A stretch of DNA of 64,000 bases from Pseudomonas berkeleyensis. Its GTDB lineage: Bacteria; Pseudomonadota; Gammaproteobacteria; Pseudomonadales; Pseudomonadaceae. Made by a program: the position numbers and the translations under genes. Of the stretch, positions 25,417 through 34,975 are shown in pieces. The notes under the pieces were generated by a model that worked only from the letters and a program-made list of their open reading frames with translations, had not been told where the DNA came from and searched no databases. Within the stretch, counting starts at the first letter, position 1, and each line of letters starts with the position of its first letter. Where the stretch lies: the NCBI RefSeq assembly GCF_014109765.1, contig NZ_CP059139.1, positions 806,001-870,000 on the forward strand. The letters run 5' to 3'.

Positions 25417-26682
25417 TTAGCCGTAGCGTTTCTTGGCTTCGATAGCCAGGCCGCTACCAATGCTGCCGAAGGTGTTGCCTTCCACGCTGCGCGCATTCGG
25501 CAGCATGGCCGCCACGCTCTGGCGCAGCGCGGGTACGCCGCTGGAGCCGCCGGTGAAGAACAGGGTGTCGACCTGGTCGGCACTGATACCGGCATCGGCG
25601 AGTAGCTGATTCAGGCTGGCGCGGATGCGTTCGAGCAGTGGCTCGATGGCGTTTTCGAACAAGGGACGGGTCAGCTCGGCAACCAGGCCCGGCTCGACGC
25701 GCGACAGATCGATAGGGCGTGCGTCCTCTTCGCTGAGGGCGATTTTGCTTTCTTCCACCTGCATCGCCAGCCAGTGTCCGGCGCGTTGTTCGATCAGGCC
25801 GAACAGGCGGTCGATGCCGGTGGCATCGACGATGTCATAGCGCATGTTCTGCAGCGCGAGCTGGGTCTTCTGCGCGTACAGCGCATTGATGGTGTGCCAG
25901 GTCGCCAGGTTGAGGTGGTAGCTGGTGGGCATGAAGGCATCGCTCTTCATCCGGCTGCCATAGCCGAACAGCGGCATGACGCCTGCCAGCGACAGTTGTT
26001 TGTCGAAGTCGGTACCGCCGATGTGCACGCCGCCGGTGGCGAGAATATCGCCCTGGCGTTCGGCCAGGTGATGGCGCTCTGGGGCCAGGCGTACCAGGGA
26101 GAAGTCGGAGGTACCACCGCCGATATCGACGATCAGCACCAGCTCCTCACGATCCAGGCCCGACTCGTAGTCGAAGGCGGCAGCAATGGGCTCGTACTGG
26201 AACGATACGTCCTTGAAACCGAGCTTGTGTGCCACGGCGACCAGAGTGTTCTGCGCTTCCTGGTCGGCCACCGGATCGTCGTCGACGAAGAATACCGGGC
26301 GGCCCAGCACGACTTCTTCGAAGGCCCGTTCGGCTTGGGCTTCGGCACGCTTCTTCAGCTCGCCGATGAAGAAACCGAGCAGATCCTTGAACGGCAGGGC
26401 GCTGCCGAGCACGGTGGTTTCGCTTTTCAGCAGCTTGGAGCCCAGCAGGCTTTTCAGCGAGCGCATCAGGCGGCCTTCGTAGCCTTCCAGATACTCGTGC
26501 AAGGCCAGGCGACCATAGACCGGGCGGCGCTCTTCGGTATTGAAGAAGATCACCGAGGGCAGGGTTATCTTGCCGTCTTCGAGTACCAGCAGACTGTCCT
26601 CGCCGGGGCGCAACCAGCCGACGGTGGAGTTGGAGGTGCCGAAGTCGATGCCGCAGGCGCGGGCGGGAGTGGAAAAGGACAT
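25417..26682 (-). CDS. Hsp70-family protein (YegD-like)
   Basis: 421 aa, about the length of the DnaK ATPase domain alone. It has the actin/Hsp70 phosphate-1 motif GIDFGTSNSTVGW, the phosphate-2 motif VLIVDIGGGTSDFSL, GGTDFDKQLSL and the adenosine motif LFFTGGSSGVPAL. There is no peptide-binding domain or C-terminal lid, as in YegD. Such proteins bind ATP but their clients are unknown. It stands alone, with a structured repeat right after its stop codon. Confidence 0.88.
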   Translation of the reverse strand: MSFSTPARACGIDFGTSNSTVGWLRPGEDSLLVLEDGKITLPSVIFFNTEERRPVYGRLALHEYLEGYEGRLMRSLKSLLGSKLLKSETTVLGSALPFKDLLGFFIGELKKRAEAQAERAFEEVVLGRPVFFVDDDPVADQEAQNTLVAVAHKLGFKDVSFQYEPIAAAFDYESGLDREELVLIVDIGGGTSDFSLVRLAPERHHLAERQGDILATGGVHIGGTDFDKQLSLAGVMPLFGYGSRMKSDAFMPTSYHLNLATWHTINALYAQKTQLALQNMRYDIVDATGIDRLFGLIEQRAGHWLAMQVEESKIALSEEDARPIDLSRVEPGLVAELTRPLFENAIEPLLERIRASLNQLLADAGISADQVDTLFFTGGSSGVPALRQSVAAMLPNARSVEGNTFGSIGSGLAIEAKKRYG

Positions 26683-26829
26683 GATGCAGGCCGCCAGAAA
26701 AATTACCGGGAAGAATGAAGACGTCGCATCGCGACGACCCGGAAGGTGACGGCCTGTTACAGGAGGCCGACAAAAACGGCCGCGTATTCTATGTCAGAGC
26801 GACGGTTTGCGCCGCTCTTTCGCGCAGGG

Positions 26830-27807
26830 TCAGGATGGCAGGTCGATGTTCTCTTCGCGCTTCTGTTTCCACTGCGACCATTCGAAACCCAGTACCACCA
26901 GCAGTGACAGGGCGAAGGGCAGCAGCAGGTAGAAGACGCGGAACACGATCAGTGCGGCGAGTACGTCGGCTGCGGGAATTTCCGGCAGGGCGGCGAGGAA
27001 GGTCACTTCCAGTACGCCAAGCCCGCCCGGTGCATGCGACAACAGAGCCAGGGAGAAGGAAGCGAGGAACACGCCGAGCACCACCAGATAACCGGGATGA
27101 TTATCGGCCGGCAGGGCGAAATAGATGATCGCCGCCGCGCACAGCAGCTCCAGCGGGCCTGCCAGCAACTGGCGGCCAACGATGGGCAGGCGTGGGTATT
27201 CGACATGCAGCTTGCCCAGTGTCCAGGGCTTGAACTGGCGCCAGGAACCGAGCACGTAGAGGGCGACCAGTGTCAGCAGGGTCGAACCGATGATCATGGA
27301 AATCAGCGGTGTGACGTCGACCACGCGGTGGATCAGGTCGGGTTGGGCGATCAGCACGCAGCCGCTGGCGAAGATGGTGCCGAGCGCGAAGGTGAAGGAG
27401 CAGAACACGATCAGGATGCCGATTTCCTGCGGTGTCAGACCTTTGGTGCGGTAGGCCCGGTAACGCACCACGGCACCGGAAAACACCGAGGCACCGATAT
27501 TGTGGGCCAGGGCATAGGTGGTGAAGGAGCAGAGCGTGATGAAGCGCCAGGAGATCTTGCGGCCCAGGTGGGCGACGGCGATGCGGTCGTACCAGGCCAG
27601 GGCCCAATAAGCACCGAGCGTGGCGCCTGCTGCCAGCAACCAATTGGTGTGGCTGATCGCGCGCAGGCTGTCAGCAATCTCGTCGAGGGAGATGTTGCGC
27701 AATTCGCGGTAGAGCAGGAAGCAGGACAGCACTACGGCGCCAAGACCAATCAGCGACCAGATCAGATCGCTGCGTTTCAGTTTGGGTTTGGCTTCAACAA
27801 CGGACAC
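26830..27807 (-). CDS. YbhN/UPF0104 (lysylphosphatidylglycerol synthase TM-like) membrane protein
   Basis: 325 aa starting at a GTG with GAGGAG 6 bases upstream. There are about eight hydrophobic helices. YALAHNIGASVFSGAVVRYRAYRTKGLTP and LLSHAPGGLGVLEVTFL are hallmarks of the UPF0104 / LPG synthetase TM region. It lacks the C-terminal aminoacyl-transfer domain of MprF, so it is probably a lipid-related integral membrane protein (flippase-like). The role is not proven. Confidence 0.8.
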   Translation of the reverse strand: MSVVEAKPKLKRSDLIWSLIGLGAVVLSCFLLYRELRNISLDEIADSLRAISHTNWLLAAGATLGAYWALAWYDRIAVAHLGRKISWRFITLCSFTTYALAHNIGASVFSGAVVRYRAYRTKGLTPQEIGILIVFCSFTFALGTIFASGCVLIAQPDLIHRVVDVTPLISMIIGSTLLTLVALYVLGSWRQFKPWTLGKLHVEYPRLPIVGRQLLAGPLELLCAAAIIYFALPADNHPGYLVVLGVFLASFSLALLSHAPGGLGVLEVTFLAALPEIPAADVLAALIVFRVFYLLLPFALSLLVVLGFEWSQWKQKREENIDLPS

Positions 27808-28044
27808 TGCAACTCCTCACTCGATAGGCCCATGAGGCGGTGAAGACGGGCCGTACGCCCCTATCGAGGCTACTGTTCATCGGCTTTGTGGGCCGGTTAT
27901 GCGGGCGCGCGGACGTGTCATGCCCGCTCAGCGCGCTGCGCAGTATCACGGAGGCGCGGCAGATGCTCAACCGCTATGCGCATTTGCGGCGTTACCGAGT
28001 ATGTCCTCGCGGGGGGTGTGGATATCCGCGAGCGAGTCATCGGC

Positions 28045-28482
28045 TCAGATCCAGGCCAGGGTGATGGCGGCCAGTACGGCGTAGCGCGCGGCCTTGGCCA
28101 GGGTGACGATCAGCAGAAAACGCCACAGCGGTTCGCGCATCACACCGGCCACAAGGGTGAGTGGATCGCCGATCACTGGCATCCAGCTTAGCAGCAGTGA
28201 CCAACGGCCATAGCGGGCATACCAGGTCTGCGCCTGTTGCAGGCGCGCGTCGCTGACCGGAAACCAGCGCCGCTGACGATAGTGTTCGAGGGAGCGCCCG
28301 AGCAGCCAATTGACCCAGGAACCCAGCACGTTGCCAGCGGTGGCAACCGTGAGCAGCGCCCAGGTGGCATGAGCGCCGCCGAGCAGCAGCGCCACCAGCA
28401 CCGCCTCCGATTGCAGCGGCAGCAGGGTGGCGGCGAAGAAGGCAGAAAGGAACAGGCCCAGATAGGCGGAAGCGGCCAGCAT
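28045..28482 (-). CDS. YqaA family DedA-like (VTT domain) membrane protein
   Basis: 145 aa with about four hydrophobic segments. The start YLGLFLSAFFAATLLPLQSEAVLVALLLGG and the central NVLGSWVNWLLGR...RYGRWSLLLSWMPVIGDPLTLVAGVM match the YqaA/SNARE-associated group. Related proteins are now linked to lipid scrambling or carrier recycling. It starts 12 bases after the stop codon of the VC0807-type gene, so the two form an operon. Confidence 0.82.
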   Translation of the reverse strand: MLAASAYLGLFLSAFFAATLLPLQSEAVLVALLLGGAHATWALLTVATAGNVLGSWVNWLLGRSLEHYRQRRWFPVSDARLQQAQTWYARYGRWSLLLSWMPVIGDPLTLVAGVMREPLWRFLLIVTLAKAARYAVLAAITLAWI

Positions 28483-28494
28483 GGGATCAGCCGG

Positions 28495-29220
28495 TTAGGA
28501 CTGGCGCTCCTGGGGATTGGCCATGATCTCTTCCAGGCTGAGCCCGGTCAGGCCGTTAATGGTTTTCCACAGGTAGTAGAAGATGGTCATCAGCATGATC
28601 ATCGATGGAATGGCGATCATCGGATAACTGAGCAGGGTCATGCGCCCGAGTTCGTCGTTGAAGGCCTCGGTACCGGCCGGGCTGATCACGATCCATTTGG
28701 CCAGCACGTAGTTCATGAACGAGGAAAAGAAGAAGGTACCGCTGAGCCAGTAGGTGGCGCGCATCAGCCGTGTCTCGAAGTGCTCGACATGGCCGCCCTG
28801 TTCCAGGCGCTCGTGAATCTTGTCGACATTGAGCACCGATTTGTTGAACAGCAGGGTGCGAATCAGCGGATAGCGGGTGCGAGTCGAGACCAGCACGGCG
28901 ATGCCGATCAGGCCAGGGATCAGCGCTTCCTTGACCGCCAGCCACTGGGTATCGAGCTTGAGCAGACCGATGCCGCCGGTCAGTGCGACGCTGATCAGGC
29001 CGAGCAGGGCGATGAAGTTGAATTTGCGGTACTTGATCAATTCGAACGCGCCCCAGGCCAGGGGGAAGGCCAGCGCCAGGATCAGCGCGCCGTCGGCACC
29101 CAGGCGGTGTTCGCCACTGAGCTTCATCAGGATGAAGGAGGGAATCAGGATGCTGATGGCCAGATCGATCAGAGGACGGGGCTTGTGCGTCGGGGTACGG
29201 CTGTCTGTAGTGGCGGTCAT
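28495..29220 (-). CDS. VC0807-family six-helix membrane protein
   Basis: 241 aa with about six hydrophobic helices (IDLAISILIPSFILMKL, GALILALAFPLAWGAFEL, FIALLGLISVALTGGIGLL, FFFSSFMNYVLAKWIVI, MIAIPSMIMLMTIFYYLW). The conserved RTRYPLIRTLLFN and the Lys/His-rich cytoplasmic loop fit the VC0807 family, whose function is unknown. It is first in an operon with the YqaA-like gene. Confidence 0.75.
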   Translation of the reverse strand: MTATTDSRTPTHKPRPLIDLAISILIPSFILMKLSGEHRLGADGALILALAFPLAWGAFELIKYRKFNFIALLGLISVALTGGIGLLKLDTQWLAVKEALIPGLIGIAVLVSTRTRYPLIRTLLFNKSVLNVDKIHERLEQGGHVEHFETRLMRATYWLSGTFFFSSFMNYVLAKWIVISPAGTEAFNDELGRMTLLSYPMIAIPSMIMLMTIFYYLWKTINGLTGLSLEEIMANPQERQS

Positions 29221-29386
29221 AGCGGCTGGAGTCTGCGTAGGAGGCCAGATGATCGCCTGCCTGGCGCGACAGAGCTAGCCCGACCGTCGGCATCGAGTGT
29301 GAAAAAGTATGAGTCGACAGCTTGGCGACAGGCGTCATGGTCTTGTGGGGTGATGCTAAAGTGATGGCGTGGGTTGGGAGTTCAGC

Positions 29387-30310
29387 ATGCCAAGAGTCAC
29401 CTCCTTGTTCTGTCTGCTGCTGGGCGTGGCTGCGTTGTCGCCAGTGCCGAGCTGGGCGCGTGACTGTGTGGGTTTGGTGCCGGCTGGCGCTTCGGCGTTC
29501 TGGACTGAGCTGGAAGCTGGCGCGCGTCGGGCTGTGGAAGAACTCGAGTTGGATCTATACACCCGCGGCCCCAGCCAGGAGGGTGGCGTCGAGGTGCAGT
29601 TGCAACTGATCGAGCGGATCGTCGCGCGCGGTTGCAAAGCGCTGGTCATCGCGCCAGCTGGTGAGGCTATTGCGGGGCGAGTCGCTGCGTTGCGCGAGCA
29701 GGGTATCGCCACGGTTTACGTTGACCGTGATATCGGTGGCGAAGGGGCCTACGCCCTGGTGGCTACCGACAACTTCCTTGCCGGGCAACTGGCCGCAATG
29801 CAGTTGGCCGACCTGCTGGGTGGTCGGGGTCGGGTCGCCTTGTTGCGTCTGCGGCAGAATCTGCACTCTACGCAAGAGCGCGAGCGTGGGTTTCTCATGG
29901 CAGCCGAGGCCGCTGGTTTGCAGGTGGTATTCGATGCCTACCTGGGCGATGACCGGCAGAGCATCGTCGATGCAATCGGTGAGCGCCTGTCGCAGCTCGA
30001 TGGTTTGTTCAGCCCCAACGGCACCAGCACTCGCGCCACACTGGCGGCCTTGCGCCAACTGGGCAGGGCTGGACAGCTGAACTTCGTCGGCTTTGATGGC
30101 GGTGACCTGTTATTCGAAGCGCTGCAGAAGGGGCAGATTCAGGCGTTGTTGCTGCAGCAACCGCTGGCCATGGGTGAGCAGGCGGTGCGCCTGGCTTACA
30201 GGGCTTTGCGCGGTGAACCTGCGGCCTCGCGTTTTGAATTGCTGCTGGAGCCGAAAGTGCTGCGAGGCGCGGATCAGCTTGGGCATGCCGTGCCAGAACG
30301 GCCTTGGTGA
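29387..30310 (+). CDS. Periplasmic sugar-type solute-binding protein (orphan)
   Basis: About 307 aa starting at MPRVTSLF, with GGGAG 6 bases upstream. A Sec signal ends at SWA-RDC. The type I periplasmic binding fold is clear: VGLVPAGASAFWTELEAGARRAVEEL, ALVIAPAGEAI, TVYVDRDIGG, DNFLAGQLAAMQLADLLGGRGRVALL and FSPNGTSTRATLAALRQLG, as in RbsB-like proteins. No permease or ATPase gene is adjacent, so it may serve a distant transporter or a sensor. Two more binding-protein genes follow in the same direction. Confidence 0.8.
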   Translation: MPRVTSLFCLLLGVAALSPVPSWARDCVGLVPAGASAFWTELEAGARRAVEELELDLYTRGPSQEGGVEVQLQLIERIVARGCKALVIAPAGEAIAGRVAALREQGIATVYVDRDIGGEGAYALVATDNFLAGQLAAMQLADLLGGRGRVALLRLRQNLHSTQERERGFLMAAEAAGLQVVFDAYLGDDRQSIVDAIGERLSQLDGLFSPNGTSTRATLAALRQLGRAGQLNFVGFDGGDLLFEALQKGQIQALLLQQPLAMGEQAVRLAYRALRGEPAASRFELLLEPKVLRGADQLGHAVPERPW

Positions 30311-30389
30311 TGGGCGAGCCTGCCGTTTATGATCACTGCCGTGGGCGTCCTGAATGGGCTGTAGGGCGCGCCGTAGACGGTGGCGAGCG

Positions 30390-31163
30390 ATGATCGAGAT
30401 GTGCAGGGCAGGTGTTCTGTGGCTGCTTTGCAGCCTGAGCATGATCCTGTGTGCCAGCGAGTTGCGTCTGTATACCGAAGACTACCGACCATTCAGTTAC
30501 CTCGAAGACGGCAAGCCGGGTGGTATGGCTGTGGCCGTGGTCGAGGAGCTGATCCGGCGTACGGGAGATTCCGCACTTATCGAGTTGGTGCCCTGGACGC
30601 GTGGCTATCATCAGGTGCGCCAGCAAGCCGATACGGCTCTGTTCGCTACCGTGCGCACGCCGCCGCGCGAGGCTTTGTTCCAGTGGGTCGGGCCGATTGC
30701 ACGCGGTCAGACGCGCTTCTACAGCCTCAAGGACTCCGCTGTCAGCATCGGCAGTCTGCAGGAGCTGCGACAGGTCGGGGTTCTGGCGGTGCCCAAGCAG
30801 TGGTACAGCTACGAGTTGCTGGCCGAGCAGGGGCTGGACAATCTCTATGGCGTACCGACCCCACAGGACATGCTGCGCATGTTTCGCCATGGCCGGGTCA
30901 AACTGCTGCTCGCCAACACCCTGACGCTTGACGGCATGCTGGCCGAACAGGGCATGCGCGCCGAACAGCTGCAGGAGCAGTTCGACCTGATGCCCAGTGA
31001 CTCCTATATCGCCTTCTCTCCCCAGACCGATCCCGAGCGGGTGGCACGCTGGCAGTTGGCATTGCAGCAGATGCGCCAGGACGGCAGCCTGGAACGGCTC
31101 TATCGGTACTGGTTTCCGGCTGCCGACGAGCAGACCATTGCCGATTTGCTCAATGTCGATTGA
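30390..31163 (+). CDS. Family-3 solute-binding protein A (orphan)
   Basis: 257 aa starting at MIEMCRAG. An N-terminal signal (VLWLLCSLSMILCAS) is followed by ELRLYTEDYRPFSYLEDGKPGGMAV, typical of SBP_bac_3 proteins that bind amino acids or other small acids. It has no lipobox. It is paralogous to the next gene: both share PWTR, DTALF.TVRTP.RE, WVGPI, FYSLK, PKQWY, DNLYGVP and RHGRV. No permease gene accompanies it. Confidence 0.8.
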   Translation: MIEMCRAGVLWLLCSLSMILCASELRLYTEDYRPFSYLEDGKPGGMAVAVVEELIRRTGDSALIELVPWTRGYHQVRQQADTALFATVRTPPREALFQWVGPIARGQTRFYSLKDSAVSIGSLQELRQVGVLAVPKQWYSYELLAEQGLDNLYGVPTPQDMLRMFRHGRVKLLLANTLTLDGMLAEQGMRAEQLQEQFDLMPSDSYIAFSPQTDPERVARWQLALQQMRQDGSLERLYRYWFPAADEQTIADLLNVD

Positions 31164-31217
31164 GTTGCCTGCGGATCTCCTCCGTGCTTGCTAGTCTGCA
31201 ACGGATGGGAGGGGTGG

Positions 31218-31976
31218 ATGACGCGTCAGGTGCTGTGCTCATTGTTGTCCTGCTGCTTGGTTGCGCTGTGTATGCCAGCGCTGGCCGAGTTGCGTTTGTT
31301 CACCGAGGATGCACCGCCCATGAGCTTCATGCGCGATGGTGAGTTGAGCGGCCTGTCGGTGGAGGTCGTCAGGGCCCTGCTGGCGCGTACCGGCGACAGC
31401 GCCAATATCGAGTTGCTGCCCTGGACGCGTGCGATGCATCTAGCCCAACAGCAGGCCGATACCGCATTGTTTTTCACCGTGCGTACGCCGGAGCGTGAAG
31501 ACCGGTTCCACTGGGTGGGGCCGATCGTGGTCGGTACTACCAGTTTCTACTCGCTGAAGTCCCGCAGTCTGAATATCGACAGCATGGCGCAGGCAGCTGC
31601 CAGCGGGCCGCTGGCGCTGCCCAAGCAGTGGTACACCTTCGAGATTCTCGGTGCCCATGGATTCGACAACCTCTACGGCGTGCCCAACTCCAGGCAGATG
31701 ATGACCATGCTCAGGCATGGTCGGGTGCAGCTGATTGCCACCGAAGATCTGACGCTGGCTGGCGAGCTGGCCAGTGTCGGGTTGACCCCCGCCGATGTCA
31801 CCGCGCATGTGCCGTTCATGCATTCGGCCTACTACATCGCCTTCTCGCTGCCCACGTCGGCCGAACGGGTCGCACGTTGGCAGCAGGCGTTGCGCCAGAT
31901 GCACGAAGACGGCAGCCTGGCCGCCATTCTCCGGCGCTGGCTACCGCAGGCCGAGTTGCCACCGCTGCAGCCATAG
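31218..31976 (+). CDS. Family-3 solute-binding protein B (orphan, paralogue of the preceding gene)
   Basis: 252 aa starting at MTRQVLCSLL with GGGAGGGG just upstream. The signal ends near MPALA, then ELRLFTEDAPPMSFMRDGELSG. The full SBP_bac_3 fold is present. It is closely related to the preceding gene and probably arose by tandem duplication. The ligand is unknown. As with its neighbours, no ABC permease or ATPase lies nearby. Confidence 0.8.
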   Translation: MTRQVLCSLLSCCLVALCMPALAELRLFTEDAPPMSFMRDGELSGLSVEVVRALLARTGDSANIELLPWTRAMHLAQQQADTALFFTVRTPEREDRFHWVGPIVVGTTSFYSLKSRSLNIDSMAQAAASGPLALPKQWYTFEILGAHGFDNLYGVPNSRQMMTMLRHGRVQLIATEDLTLAGELASVGLTPADVTAHVPFMHSAYYIAFSLPTSAERVARWQQALRQMHEDGSLAAILRRWLPQAELPPLQP

Positions 31977-32031
31977 CGAGTAATCCGACGGATCGCTAAT
32001 CTGTGATCTTCCTCCTCGTCGAATTTCCATC

Positions 32032-33033
32032 ATGCCTCGCACGCCACCTTCACTCGATCTTGCCAGCCGCGCCCGCCTCTTCGAGCACCTGGGCGTGATG
32101 GAGCGGGCAGGTGTGCCGGTGGAGCAGGCTCTGGCCAGTTTGCAGTTGGGGGCTCGTTACGATCAGGCCCTCAGGCGCCTGCGACAGGCGGTGGCGGGCG
32201 GACGTGATCTGGCGAGTTCTGGCCAGTTGAGTGGCGTATTCACGCCACTGGAAACCGCCCTACTGCGCGCAGGTCAGGAGGCCGGAAACCTGGCGCTCGT
32301 GCACGAACAACTTGCGCAGCGTTACGCTGCCCAGGCACGGCAAGCCAGCGAGCTCAACGCACGTTTGCTGATGCCGGTCGGCGTGTTGCTTCTGGCGCTG
32401 CTGGTCGAGCCGCTCCCCGCGTTGGTCGGTGGTGCGCTTGGGTTGGGTGGATACCTGGCTGCTGTGTTGCTGCCGTTGTTCTGTCTGCTGATCTTGTATG
32501 TCGCTGCCCGTAGTCTGTGGCGGCGCTGGCAGCAGCGGCGGGGCGTCGGGCCTGGGTGGATCGATGATCTGCTACTGTCCCTGCCGCTGCTTGGCAGCCT
32601 GCAGCGCCGTGCTGATCTGCGTAATTTCTGCGACAGCCTGGGGCTGTTGCTGGAAGCGGGCATGCCGGTGCTCGATGCGTTGCCGCGTGCTTGCAGTACC
32701 TTGAGCAATCCTCGTCTGCGGCGGGATTTCGCCAATCTAGCGCCACGGGTCGCAGCCGGCCAGTCGTTGGCACGTGCCTTCGACGCTCTGCCCCTGCAGG
32801 GGAAATCCATGCTCGTCGCTGCCCTCAATACCGGCGAGGCGACCGGCCGGCCAGGAGAGGCGCTGCTGCGTTTTGCCCGGATACAGGCGCAGCAGCTGGC
32901 CGCGAGCCAGCAATCGCTGGCGATCTGGTTGCCGCGTCTGTTCTACCTGGCGGTGGCCGGGTGGATGGCGCATAGCCTGATCACGGGGGCTGGATTCTTT
33001 CCCACGCTGCCCGAGGGCCTGGCTGGCCGATAA
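32032..33033 (+). CDS. Type II secretion / type IV pilus inner-membrane protein GspF-like (solitary)
   Basis: 333 aa with two GspF domains. The first (residues about 10-125) has [24 protein letters not shown] and [16 protein letters not shown]; the second (from about 195) has [22 protein letters not shown] and [22 protein letters not shown]. Hydrophobic helices lie at about 110-165 and near the C-terminus. Such proteins form the inner-membrane platform for secretion or pilus assembly ATPases. No other secretion gene is in the window, so its partners are unknown. Confidence 0.85.
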   Translation: MPRTPPSLDLASRARLFEHLGVMERAGVPVEQALASLQLGARYDQALRRLRQAVAGGRDLASSGQLSGVFTPLETALLRAGQEAGNLALVHEQLAQRYAAQARQASELNARLLMPVGVLLLALLVEPLPALVGGALGLGGYLAAVLLPLFCLLILYVAARSLWRRWQQRRGVGPGWIDDLLLSLPLLGSLQRRADLRNFCDSLGLLLEAGMPVLDALPRACSTLSNPRLRRDFANLAPRVAAGQSLARAFDALPLQGKSMLVAALNTGEATGRPGEALLRFARIQAQQLAASQQSLAIWLPRLFYLAVAGWMAHSLITGAGFFPTLPEGLAGR

Positions 33034-33160
33034 TTTGCTGGTCATCGATCACGTCGATGAGTTGAAAGCTGGGCGCAAGTGCCTTGCGCTAGCATTCGCC
33101 GCGTCTACGCCATTACTAAAAAGAGAAAAAAGCGATTCAACTGACTTTGGAATACGCCCC

Positions 33161-34033
33161 ATGCCCATCCTTCAACGTGCATCCCATCATGAGCTGCGCA
33201 GCGCTTTTCGTGCCCTGCTGGCTTCCAACCGCTGTTATCACACCGCTTCGGTTTTCGACCCGATGTCTGCTCGCATTGCTGCCGACCTCGACTTCGAGGT
33301 CGGCATCCTCGGCGGCTCCGTCGCCTCACTGCAGGTGCTCGGCGCGCCGGACTTCGCCCTGATCACCCTGAGCGAGTTCGTCGAGCAGGCCGCGCGCATC
33401 GGTCGTGTCGCGCGCCTGCCGGTGATCGCCGACGCCGACCACGGCTACGGCAACGCGCTCAACGTGATGCGCACCGTGGTCGAACTGGAGCGCGCCGGCG
33501 TCGCCGCGCTGACCATCGAAGACACCCTGCTGCCGGCCCAGTTCGGCCGCAAGTCCACCGACCTGATCTCCATCGAGGAAGGCGTCGGCAAGATCCTCGC
33601 GGCACTGGAGGCCCGCGTCGATCCGGATCTGGCGATCATCGCCCGTACCCACGCCGGCGTGCTGGAGGTGGACGAAGTGATCCGCCGCACCCGTGCCTAC
33701 GAGGCCGCCGGTGCCGACGGCATCTGCCTGGTCGGGGTCAAGGATTTCGCCCACCTGGAGCAGATCGCCGAAGGCCTCAAGGTGCCGCTGATGCTGGTCA
33801 CCTACGGCAACCCGGAGCTGCGCGACAACGAGCGCCTGGCACGCCTGGGCGTACGCATCGTGGTCAACGGCCATGCCGCCTACTTCGCTGCGATCAAGGC
33901 CACCTACGACTGCCTGCGCGAGCAGCGCGGTGCCCAGCCGTGCGACCTCAATGCCACCGAGCTGACCCACAAGTACACCATGCCCGAGGACTACATTCTC
34001 TGGGCCAAGGAGTTCATGGAAGTCCGCGAATAG
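33161..34033 (+). CDS. PEP-mutase/isocitrate-lyase family oxaloacetate decarboxylase (PA4872-like)
   Basis: 290 aa starting at [16 protein letters not shown]. The superfamily signatures are [65 protein letters not shown] and IARTHAG. P. aeruginosa PA4872, which it closely resembles, is an Mg-dependent oxaloacetate decarboxylase that makes pyruvate. The KKCGH loop of isocitrate lyases is absent. The gene stands alone, followed by the zinc-finger gene. Confidence 0.85.
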   Translation: MPILQRASHHELRSAFRALLASNRCYHTASVFDPMSARIAADLDFEVGILGGSVASLQVLGAPDFALITLSEFVEQAARIGRVARLPVIADADHGYGNALNVMRTVVELERAGVAALTIEDTLLPAQFGRKSTDLISIEEGVGKILAALEARVDPDLAIIARTHAGVLEVDEVIRRTRAYEAAGADGICLVGVKDFAHLEQIAEGLKVPLMLVTYGNPELRDNERLARLGVRIVVNGHAAYFAAIKATYDCLREQRGAQPCDLNATELTHKYTMPEDYILWAKEFMEVRE

Positions 34034-34109
34034 CCTCCCTCGACGTGCAGCACTTGCACTTCGCATTCCCCGGGCGCATATCTGTCCGGTGAGTGCGAGG
34101 AGGTTGAGC

Positions 34110-34376
34110 ATGGCCAGTGGTTGGGCGAACGACGACGCGGTACAGGAGCAGATCGACAGCAGCATCGAGGACGCCGTCGCGCGTGCTCGTAGCCAGTTGC
34201 CGAAAGGTGAGAGCCTGCGTCGCTGCGAGGAGTGCGATGCGGTCATTCCCGAGGCCCGCCGTCAGGCGATCCCCGGCGTGCGCCTGTGCGTCAACTGTCA
34301 GGCCGAGCACGACCGGGAGAACGCCGCTTTCACGGGCTACAACCGTCGCGGCAGCAAGGACAGTCAACTACGTTGA
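34110..34376 (+). CDS. DksA/TraR-type C4 zinc-finger protein (YbiI-like)
   Basis: 88 aa starting at MASGWANDDAVQEQID, with GAGGAGG upstream. It has a short N-terminal helix, then CEEC and CVNC (RCEECDAVIPEARRQAIPGVRLCVNC), the DksA/TraR zinc finger. It lacks the long coiled coil with the DxxDxA tip of true DksA, so a direct effect on RNA polymerase is doubtful. It lies between the PA4872-like gene and the hemerythrin gene. Confidence 0.82.
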   Translation: MASGWANDDAVQEQIDSSIEDAVARARSQLPKGESLRRCEECDAVIPEARRQAIPGVRLCVNCQAEHDRENAAFTGYNRRGSKDSQLR

Positions 34377-34451
34377 CCCGCCTGCGTGGCACCTATCCAT
34401 GAACTGGCGGTCTAGTGCTACTACGACCGTGACTCAGGAAGAGGTGCCTGT

Positions 34452-34895
34452 ATGACGATTTTCGAAGCCTTGCGCATCAGCCACGATATCCAGCGCGAAC
34501 TGGCGCAGAAACTGATCGCCACCCGTGGTGACAGCGCCGAGCGCCACGCCTTGTTCTCTCAGCTCAAGCAGGAACTGGCCGTGCATTCGGTGGCCGAAGA
34601 GCGGCATTTCTACATCACCCTGATGCAGCAGGATGCAGGTGTCGACCTGTCGCGCCATGCCATTGCCGAGCATCACGAGATGGACGAAATGATCGAGGAT
34701 CTGGAAGAGACCGACCCCAGCAGTCCGAGCTGGCTGGCGCAAGCCAAAGCGCTGGCGGAGAAGGTCGAGCATCATCTCAAGGAAGAGGAGCGCACCTTCT
34801 TTCAGATGGCCGGGAAGCTGCTCAGCGACAAGCAGAAAGAGCGCTTGGCCGGTGACTACCTGAGTGCCTACGACGAGATGAAGCAGGCCTCCTGA
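34452..34895 (+). CDS. Hemerythrin-domain protein
   Basis: 147 aa, all helical. The His and Glu ligands for a diiron site appear in the four helices: RISHDIQRELAQ, HSVAEERHFYITL, AEHHEMDEMIEDLEE and KVEHHLKEEERTFF. Such small soluble proteins bind oxygen or act as iron or oxidative-stress proteins. GGAAGAGG lies about 10 bases before the start. It is convergent with ureC and followed by a strong inverted repeat. Confidence 0.85.
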   Translation: MTIFEALRISHDIQRELAQKLIATRGDSAERHALFSQLKQELAVHSVAEERHFYITLMQQDAGVDLSRHAIAEHHEMDEMIEDLEETDPSSPSWLAQAKALAEKVEHHLKEEERTFFQMAGKLLSDKQKERLAGDYLSAYDEMKQAS

Positions 34896-34917
34896 ATGGG
34901 CTAGCCTCAATGACAAC

Positions 34918-34968
34918 GGCGGGTTTCACCCGCCCTACACATGACCCGTAGGGCGGGTGAAACCCGCC
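34918..34968. repeat. Intergenic inverted repeat pair, family R2
   Basis: GGCGGGTTTCACCCGCCCTA and the opposite GTAGGGCGGGTGAAACCCGC form a long palindrome between the hemerythrin and ureC stop codons. It can fold as a strong hairpin and may end both transcripts. Confidence 0.75.
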
Positions 34969-34975
34969 AGGTAAC

